Under the pieces are notes generated by a model. That model worked only from the letters and a program-made list of their open reading frames with translations. It searched no databases and was not told where the DNA came from. A program made the translations under genes and the position numbers. Shown here piece by piece: positions 4,453 to 9,391 of a DNA stretch of 9,391 nt. Numbering within the stretch: position 1 is the stretch's first letter; each line of letters starts with the position of its first letter. Where the stretch lies: assembly GCA_034435395.1 (NCBI GenBank), contig DAOTXK010000035.1, positions 1 through 9,391 on the forward strand, in the 5' to 3' direction. The DNA comes from DAOTXK01 sp034435395. Lineage in GTDB: Bacteria; Chloroflexota; Anaerolineae; Aggregatilineales; Ch27.

Positions 4453-7047
4453 ATGCGTCGACACTGGTACCGGTGGATTCTTTTTGGCGTGGTGATAAGC
4501 CTGGGATGGCCTCCGTTGGGGAGTGGCCTGGCAGCACCGCCCGCCCAGGAGCGCATCGCGCTGATATATGGCCAGACGGTCACGGGCAGCATTGATGATA
4601 CACACTTTTTTCGCCAGTATCGCTTCACCGGGTCAGCAGGCGACCCCATCGTCATCACGATGGATGCGATTTCCGGCAACCTTGATCCGTTGTTGCTGCT
4701 GGGCGATGCCGATCTTAATCTGATCGCTGAGGATGATGACGGGGGAGGGGGCTTCAATGCCCGGTTGGAAGTTGTCTTGCCCGCTGATGGCGTTTATATC
4801 ATTGAAGCCACGCGCTATGGGCAGGATACGGAAGCAGGACAAAGCAGCGGCGAATTCCGGCTGACGTTGGTCGCCAACCGGGCCGTGGCCGGGGAGGTGA
4901 CCCGGGGCGGTGTTTTTGCGCCGCTCGATTTTGGCGATACGGCGCGGGGTTTGCTGACCACTGCGAATCCTTTCCATCTTTTCTGGTTCCAGGCGCAGGC
5001 CGGCGATCGGGTCAGCGTGCAGAGCGCGCTTGGTGTGGGAGTTTCGGCGTCGCTGTTTCTGTATGATGCCGCTTTTGTTGAACTGGCGCACGATCCTGCC
5101 GGGCGAGAGGTGGGCGCCGACATTGGCCAGGGGGGCATCTATTTTGTCGCTCTGGCGCTGAACGACGGCGCAGCCAGTGGCACGTATGCGCTCGCCCTTT
5201 CCGGCAGCGTCAGCGGGCCGGCGGATGGGGCGGTGGCCCTGCCGCTGGTCTATGGGCAGCGCATTGAGGGCGCTGTGACCGACGGACGCCCGTCGTCCCG
5301 GTACCGTTTCGAGGGCAGGACCAGTGAGCAAGTCCTGATTCGGATGGAGGCGCTGGACGGCGACCTTGACCCCTTTTTATATCTCTACGGCCCCAACGGT
5401 GAAATCGTCGGTCAGGATGACGATAGCGCTGGCGGTCTGGACGCCGAACTGGCGGCGGTGTTGCCGGTGGATGGCTCGTACACGCTCGTTGCGACGCGCT
5501 TCGGCGGCGAAAACGGGTCAAGTGTGGGGGCTTACGCACTATCCCTTACCTTGGGCGTGTCTTCAGGCGACGCCGCCAGCGCGGCGGATACGTCTCCTGG
5601 CTATGCGCTGCCGGAAGACTTCGTCGGTCTTCCCCAGATTCGTTATGGCGACGCCATCGGCGGGACGATCGCGGGCGATGATTATTTTGGGGCTTATATT
5701 TTTGAGGCGGCGGCAGGCGATGAGGTGGTCATCACAATGGAGCGGGTGACCGGGGACCTGGACCCGCTGGTACGGTTGCTGAACGCCGACCTGGAAACAG
5801 TCGCCGAGCATGACGACATCAGTGCCGGGAACTACAATGCCCGGCTGACCTATACGATCCCTGCCGATGGCTACTACGCGATTCTGGCGATGCGTTACCA
5901 GGGCGAGACGGGGACGACCAGCGGCGATTATATGCTGACCCTGGACGCGACCAATGTGGTCACCCACAGCCGGGTGGCGACGTTGCTCCCCGCGACGGTG
6001 ATGACGGCGGGCGAGACCGCCAGCGGTCGGATTGGCGACTCCATGGCGGCGCTGTTCGCTTTTTATGCAGCCGCCGACGATGTGGTTGATTTCTCTCTGC
6101 AAACGAGTGGCCTGCTGGCGGACGAAGCGATGCTTATTCTGGCTGATGCGGATTTGAACGAAGTCGGCGTCAGCTACGATGGCACCTTGCGGTATACGGT
6201 TCCGGAAGATGGGCGGTATACGGTCATCGTGTCCCGGCAGCGCGGTCCGCTGGGTGATGCCAGGGGCTTTTTTGAGGTATCGCTCACCGGTGCGACGGCA
6301 GCGCTGCCGGAAGAGGCGGCGGGTGGCGGCGAGGCGCTGGGGCCTGGCAGCCTGCTGACCTATGGCACGGTGGTCACGGAAACGATCACCGACGCGCAAC
6401 CGGCGGTGGAGTATTATTTCCTGGGGCAGGCTGGCGACCGGATCACCGTGCGCATGGAGGCGCTGGACGCCACCCTTGATCCGATGGTCGTGATCCTGGA
6501 TGCGGAAGGAAACCAGGTGGTCAGTGATGACGACAGCGGTGGCGACCTGAACGCCCTGATCGCGTCCTACCTGTTGACGGGGGATGGTCAGTACACGCTC
6601 GTCGCCACCCGCTACGAAAGGGAAAGGGGTTCCTCGCGCGGGCGCTTTGAGCTGACGCTGGCTGGCGTGTCGGTGACGCAACTCACGCCGTCCCCGGAGC
6701 GGTCGGGGCTGGCGGCAGGCACTGCTTTTCCGCTGGGGCTGGGCCAGACGGTGAGCGGAACGATAGATGATGAGTCGATAGCCGTGTTTTATGCGTTCCA
6801 GGTGGAAGCCGGGACGGCTGTGGTGATCGACATGGTAAAAACGGCAGGTGACCTGGACCCCTTTCTGGCGCTGTTGGATGCCGGGCAGAATCTGGTGGCG
6901 ACTGATGATGACAGCGGGGGCAACCGTAACGCCCGGCTGCGGTTCACGGCCTCCTCCAGCGAGTTGTACTATATCGTGGCCACCCGTTTTGAGTGGTTCG
7001 AGGGCACCACCACCGGGGAATATCTGCTGAGTCTCATCGCCCGGTGA
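4453..7047 (+). CDS. Secreted protein of seven tandem PPC-like domains
   Basis: The protein is 864 residues. An N-terminal signal peptide (MRRHWYRWILFGVVISLGW, with likely cleavage around 28-31 near GLAAPP) is followed by seven beta-rich repeats of about 105 residues: 36-140, 153-251, 263-368, 394-498, 511-613, 633-738 and 758-864. Full repeats share YG-T--G-I-D, F-A-AGD-V-I-M, G-LDP-L-L, DDDSGG-NAR, a turn such as PADG, and Y-I-ATR-. This resembles the bacterial pre-peptidase C-terminal (PPC) fold. The LDP and DDD clusters could bind calcium, which is inference. Repeats two and five lack both motifs. No catalytic domain, transmembrane anchor, LPXTG or SLH domain is visible. The ATG at 4453 has AAGGA at 4438-4442 and fits the signal peptide; longer TTG (4378) or ATG (4411) starts give an unlikely N-terminus. 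The next gene starts 44 bp downstream. A structural or adhesive surface role is plausible but unproven. Confidence 0.85.
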   Translation: MRRHWYRWILFGVVISLGWPPLGSGLAAPPAQERIALIYGQTVTGSIDDTHFFRQYRFTGSAGDPIVITMDAISGNLDPLLLLGDADLNLIAEDDDGGGGFNARLEVVLPADGVYIIEATRYGQDTEAGQSSGEFRLTLVANRAVAGEVTRGGVFAPLDFGDTARGLLTTANPFHLFWFQAQAGDRVSVQSALGVGVSASLFLYDAAFVELAHDPAGREVGADIGQGGIYFVALALNDGAASGTYALALSGSVSGPADGAVALPLVYGQRIEGAVTDGRPSSRYRFEGRTSEQVLIRMEALDGDLDPFLYLYGPNGEIVGQDDDSAGGLDAELAAVLPVDGSYTLVATRFGGENGSSVGAYALSLTLGVSSGDAASAADTSPGYALPEDFVGLPQIRYGDAIGGTIAGDDYFGAYIFEAAAGDEVVITMERVTGDLDPLVRLLNADLETVAEHDDISAGNYNARLTYTIPADGYYAILAMRYQGETGTTSGDYMLTLDATNVVTHSRVATLLPATVMTAGETASGRIGDSMAALFAFYAAADDVVDFSLQTSGLLADEAMLILADADLNEVGVSYDGTLRYTVPEDGRYTVIVSRQRGPLGDARGFFEVSLTGATAALPEEAAGGGEALGPGSLLTYGTVVTETITDAQPAVEYYFLGQAGDRITVRMEALDATLDPMVVILDAEGNQVVSDDDSGGDLNALIASYLLTGDGQYTLVATRYERERGSSRGRFELTLAGVSVTQLTPSPERSGLAAGTAFPLGLGQTVSGTIDDESIAVFYAFQVEAGTAVVIDMVKTAGDLDPFLALLDAGQNLVATDDDSGGNRNARLRFTASSSELYYIVATRFEWFEGTTTGEYLLSLIAR
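4558..7044 (+). repeat. Seven tandem coding repeats (PPC-like units of about 315 bp)
   Basis: The units lie at 4558-4872, 4909-5205, 5239-5556, 5632-5946, 5983-6291, 6349-6666 and 6724-7044, joined by short linkers. They are recognisable at the protein level but diverged at the DNA level. Units 1 and 4, 2 and 5, and 3 and 6 look like the closest pairs, suggesting duplication of a three-unit block. The last unit ends at the stop codon with no C-terminal extension. Confidence 0.8.
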
Positions 7048-7091
7048 TGCAGGATTGTAAAGGCGTGACAAGGGATGTCGGAGCAGGTGGT

Positions 7092-8579
7092 ATGAGGCGG
7101 CTGTTCCTGCTGATGGTTCTGTTGGTGATGGCGATAGGCCCGGGAGGGTCAATGGTTCGGGCGCAGGAGGGCCGCCAGCTTCGCTACGGCGATACGGTGC
7201 AGGGGACGATCAGCGGTGGCGGGTATCGGCAGGTGTTTTACTTCCAGGCCCGGCGGGGTGACGTAGTGTCGGCGCAGATGTCACCCCTCAGCGGCAACCT
7301 GGATGCCGTTTTGCTGTTGGCGGATAACGTCGGTAACGTGCTGGCGATGTCTGATGATGCCGGGGAATCGCTGGGTGCTGCGGTGGCAACCGTGCAAATA
7401 CCAGAAGATAATTATTACTTCGTCATCGCCACGCGTTTCGGCCATGGCCTGGGCGTCACCGAAGGCGGTTACGAATTACGGTTGCAGCGCGTAGGGGTGA
7501 CGTCTGAAGCGGGTGTTTTCCTGAACTACGGCGACTCGGTGATCGGTTTGATCGATGATGAGACGCCGCGGGTTGACTATGTGTTTGAAGCTCAGCGCGG
7601 GGACATTGTCAACGTCTATATGCAACGTATTTCCGGGAGCAACCTGGATTCTTACCTGTATATCGCCGACGAGAATCGACAGGTGCTGGTGGCTAACGAC
7701 GACCGCGAAGGGTCCCTGGACGCTCAGATCAAGGGGTTTCTGATCCTGGAGCCGGGGTATTACACGATTGTGGCGACCCGGTTCGGGCAGGAGGCCGGCT
7801 TGACGCAAGGCAGTTATGTCCTGACGCTGGAAACAGCCCCGACCAGCGGTCTCGGCCTGACGCCGGAAGCCGCCTTGCTGCTGCGTTATGGCGAGGCGCT
7901 GGAAGGGGCCATCGACGGCGAATATCCCTGGCACTATTACACATTCGGCGCTAAACGGGGGGACATCCTCACCATCAGCCTGACCAGGGCCAGCGGCAAT
8001 CTGGACCCCTTCCTGACCCTGCTTAATGTCCGCCAGGAGATTCTGCAGGAGGATGATGACTCCGGCCCCAGCAACAACGCGTTGATTGAGTCGTTTATCG
8101 TTCCGGAGACGGGCACCTACTACATCCTGGCCACGCGCTACCAGGGTGAAGCTGGCTCCACTGCCGGCGACTATGTGATCCGGCTGGAAGGAGCAACCGG
8201 GGAAGCGCCGGTGGTTGCGCCCGGCACACTGACCATCCTGTATGGCAGCACGGTGGCCGGTGAGATCAATGATGGGTTGCCGGCGGCGACGTATGCCTTC
8301 CTGGCCAAGGCCGGGGATGTGGTCACCGTCGCCATGACACGCACGGCCGGGGACCTGGACCCGTATTTGTTGCTGTTTAAGGCGGATAGCACCCAGCTGG
8401 CGCAAGACGATGATTCGGGCCCTGACAAAGACGCCCGCATAACCGCTCTGACCATCCCGGAGGATGGCATCTACTACATCGTCGCGTCCCGGTACCTGTT
8501 GCAGGGGGGCGACACGAGCGGTCGCTACAGCCTGTCGCTGGTACGCCAGGACTCGGCTGGTGGCTCCGCCGGGCCATAG
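7092..8579 (+). CDS. Secreted protein of four tandem PPC-like domains
   Basis: The protein has 495 residues and is a shorter relative of its upstream neighbour. The signal peptide is MRRLFLLMVLLVMAIGPGGS with probable cleavage after VRA at residue 24. Four repeats of about 104 residues follow: 30-133, 143-247, 263-366 and 381-485. The third and fourth carry the full SGNLDP or AGDLDP plus DDDSGP motifs. The first two have weakened versions, NLDA with SDDAG and NLDS with NDDREG. A short Gly/Ser/Ala tail (DSAGGSAGP) ends the protein; no anchor or enzyme domain is visible. GGAG at 7080-7083 lies eight bases before the ATG at 7092. An open frame upstream overlaps the previous gene but has neither a ribosome-binding site nor a signal peptide. 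With a 44-bp gap and no terminator, it is probably cotranscribed with the seven-domain gene. Function is unknown; a joint extracellular role is inferred. Confidence 0.85.
   Translation: MRRLFLLMVLLVMAIGPGGSMVRAQEGRQLRYGDTVQGTISGGGYRQVFYFQARRGDVVSAQMSPLSGNLDAVLLLADNVGNVLAMSDDAGESLGAAVATVQIPEDNYYFVIATRFGHGLGVTEGGYELRLQRVGVTSEAGVFLNYGDSVIGLIDDETPRVDYVFEAQRGDIVNVYMQRISGSNLDSYLYIADENRQVLVANDDREGSLDAQIKGFLILEPGYYTIVATRFGQEAGLTQGSYVLTLETAPTSGLGLTPEAALLLRYGEALEGAIDGEYPWHYYTFGAKRGDILTISLTRASGNLDPFLTLLNVRQEILQEDDDSGPSNNALIESFIVPETGTYYILATRYQGEAGSTAGDYVIRLEGATGEAPVVAPGTLTILYGSTVAGEINDGLPAATYAFLAKAGDVVTVAMTRTAGDLDPYLLLFKADSTQLAQDDDSGPDKDARITALTIPEDGIYYIVASRYLLQGGDTSGRYSLSLVRQDSAGGSAGP
7179..8546 (+). repeat. 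Four tandem coding repeats (PPC-like units of about 312 bp)
   Basis: The units lie at 7179-7490, 7518-7832, 7878-8189 and 8232-8546. They share the same block order as in the upstream gene: YG-, an F-A--GD segment, LDP, DD and ATR. The fourth unit (TAGDLDP, YYIVASRY) resembles the seventh unit of the neighbour (TAGDLDP, YYIVATRF). Confidence 0.8.
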
Positions 8580-8584
8580 TTGAT

Positions 8585-8613
8585 TTGATGCCAAGTCGCC
8601 TGCCTGTTAAAAT
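8585..8613 (+). promoter_or_regulatory. Putative promoter of the nucleotidyltransferase-murJ pair
   Basis: TTGATG (8585-8590; 4 of 6) and TAAAAT (8608-8613; 5 of 6) are separated by exactly 17 bases, immediately after the stop of the four-domain PPC gene. The predicted start near 8620 gives a leader of about 37 bases to the ATG at 8657. It suggests that the envelope-biosynthesis genes are transcribed separately from the PPC pair. Confidence 0.5.
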
Positions 8614-8656
8614 CGCCCCTCGCGCCTTGTCACAGAGGAATGCTGGGACCAAAACG

Positions 8657-9139
8657 ATGGGTGAGATTCTGACCCGAGAACAGGCTGCCCGGCGCCGGGC
8701 AGAACTGGCCGCCAGCGGGAAGATAGTGGTATTCACCAATGGCCACTTTGACCTGTTCCATGTGGGCCATCTTGACTACCTGGAGAAGGCGCGGGCGTTG
8801 GGCGACGCCCTTTTCGTGGGAATCAACGATGACGCATCCACCCGGCGCTTGAAAGGGGATGGGCGTCCTCTGATCCCGGCGAATGAACGGGCCCGACTCA
8901 TGGCAGCGCTGGCTCCGGTGACGGCGGTGGTGATCTTCGGGGAAGATACGGCGGACGAACTGATCCGGCTTCTTCGGCCAGACATCTATGTCAAAGGGGG
9001 CGACTACGCGCATAAGGAACTCCCGGAGCGCCCGACCGTTGAGGCGCTGGGGGGTCGGGTCGAGCTGATCGATTTTGTGCCTGGACACAGCACCAGCGAT
9101 CTGATCGCCCGCATCAAAGCCCTGCCGGAGGACGAATGA
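8657..9139 (+). CDS. rfaE2: Heptose-1-phosphate nucleotidyltransferase (HldE/RfaE C-terminal-domain type)
   Basis: This family transfers a nucleotidyl group from ATP (or CTP/GTP in relatives) to D-glycero-D-manno-heptose 1-phosphate, making nucleotide-activated heptose in the cytosol. The protein is 160 residues, the size of stand-alone RfaE2/HldC rather than the HldE fusion. It shows VVFTNGHFDLFHVGHLDYL (24-42) with the catalytic HVGH at 35-38, VGINDDASTRRLKGDGRPL (54-72), the family mark YVKGGDY (111-117) and the C-terminal HSTSDLIARI (144-153). The usual NGCFD is NGHFD here. The ATG at 8657 matches family N-termini (ILTREQAARRR) and has a weak GGGA eight bases upstream; an open frame from 8585 adds residues that do not look like the family. 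Its stop overlaps the murJ start as ATGA, implying translational coupling. The activating nucleotide (ADP or GDP) cannot be read from the sequence. Confidence 0.88.
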   Translation: MGEILTREQAARRRAELAASGKIVVFTNGHFDLFHVGHLDYLEKARALGDALFVGINDDASTRRLKGDGRPLIPANERARLMAALAPVTAVVIFGEDTADELIRLLRPDIYVKGGDYAHKELPERPTVEALGGRVELIDFVPGHSTSDLIARIKALPEDE

Positions 9140-9391
9140 CGGCGGAGACCGTACCGGAGGTTGCTGCGCGCTCTCCCGTGGATTGTGAGCCGTTTGACGG
9201 CGACGCGGTGGCTGGCATCGCCGACGATGTCCGGGTCGCCAAGGCGACTGGCGTGATCGCGTTGGGTAATGTGGCCAGCCGGCTCCTGGGGCTGGGGCGC
9301 GAGATGCTGCTCAGCGATCTCTTCGGTGCCGGGGCAGCGGTGGACGCCTTCAACATCGCGATCATCGTCCCACGCACGCTGTATGATCTCC
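9136..9391 (+). CDS. murJ: MurJ/MviN lipid II flippase, N-terminal part
   Basis: MurJ is the MOP-superfamily flippase that moves lipid II across the cytoplasmic membrane during peptidoglycan synthesis. The first 85 codons are visible before the window ends. The conserved start of the first transmembrane region reads ATGVIALGNVASRLLGLGRE (37-56), followed by LFGAGAAVDAFNIAIIVPR (62-80). Arg49, Arg55 and Asp70 line up with residues shown to be essential in E. coli MurJ. An acidic, apparently cytosolic extension of about 34 residues precedes the first helix. The ATG at 9136 overlaps the upstream stop and has GGAGG at 9127-9131, only four bases away. A glycan or polysaccharide flippase of the same superfamily is a less likely alternative, given the SR-LG--RE and FGAG--DAF motifs. 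Confidence 0.88.
   Translation, partial: MTAETVPEVAARSPVDCEPFDGDAVAGIADDVRVAKATGVIALGNVASRLLGLGREMLLSDLFGAGAAVDAFNIAIIVPRTLYDL

Noticed and set aside
5563..7152. Open frame of 529 codons antisense to the first PPC gene (and similar antisense frames at 4633-5331 and 7476-8594)
   Set aside because: The translations are rich in Arg, His and Gln and repeat in step with the PPC units, as expected for the reverse complement of a repetitive GC-rich gene. A stable antisense open frame is curious, but no start signal or domain supports it.
4558..8546. Repetitive region considered as a CRISPR or other short DNA repeat array
   Set aside because: The periodicity is about 315 bp and is conserved at the protein level; there are no short identical repeats with spacers.

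Overview
The window is about 9.4 kb of moderately GC-rich bacterial DNA. The best guess is a member of the Chloroflexota (Anaerolineae-like). This is inferred from gene style: a secreted propeller protein with a C-terminal bacterial SH3 domain of the 'NNLRSQP…WWQVDYNGTVGWTAEG' type, multi-domain secreted PPC-like repeat proteins, and a CIRCE-controlled groESL operon. No rRNA or other marker gene is present to confirm it.

Layout. Positions 1-1044 hold the groES-groEL operon on the minus strand (groEL runs off the left edge), with a clear sigma-70-type promoter. One near-consensus CIRCE (HrcA operator) lies just downstream of that promoter and a weaker CIRCE-like palindrome of the same geometry lies just upstream. 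Positions 1045-2955 are scarred by an IS3-type element. A 118-bp segment with the 3' end of its transposase occurs twice in direct orientation (1045-1162 and 2755-2872). Between the copies lie a short decapitated gene tail and a secreted WD40-like/SH3 protein. Next comes a secreted PQQ-type glucose/sorbosone dehydrogenase-like protein (minus, 2956-4296), divergent from the right half.

On the right, on the plus strand, two adjacent genes (4453-7047 and 7092-8579) encode secreted proteins made almost entirely of PPC-like beta-domains, seven in the first and four in the second. The first appears to have grown by duplication of a three-domain block. After its own likely promoter comes a gene for a stand-alone HldE/RfaE C-terminal-type heptose-1-phosphate nucleotidyltransferase. 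Its stop overlaps the start of a MurJ/MviN lipid II flippase gene that runs off the right edge.

How they work together. groESL is heat-shock housekeeping. Four consecutive genes (WD40/SH3, PQQ dehydrogenase-like and the two PPC proteins) encode predicted exported proteins, so the middle of the window is an extracellular or envelope block. The nucleotidyltransferase-murJ pair is envelope biosynthesis. No CRISPR, tRNA, rRNA or defence system is visible. The parts most worth following up are the PPC repeat pair, the IS-end repeats flanking an exported-protein gene, and the doubled CIRCE arrangement.
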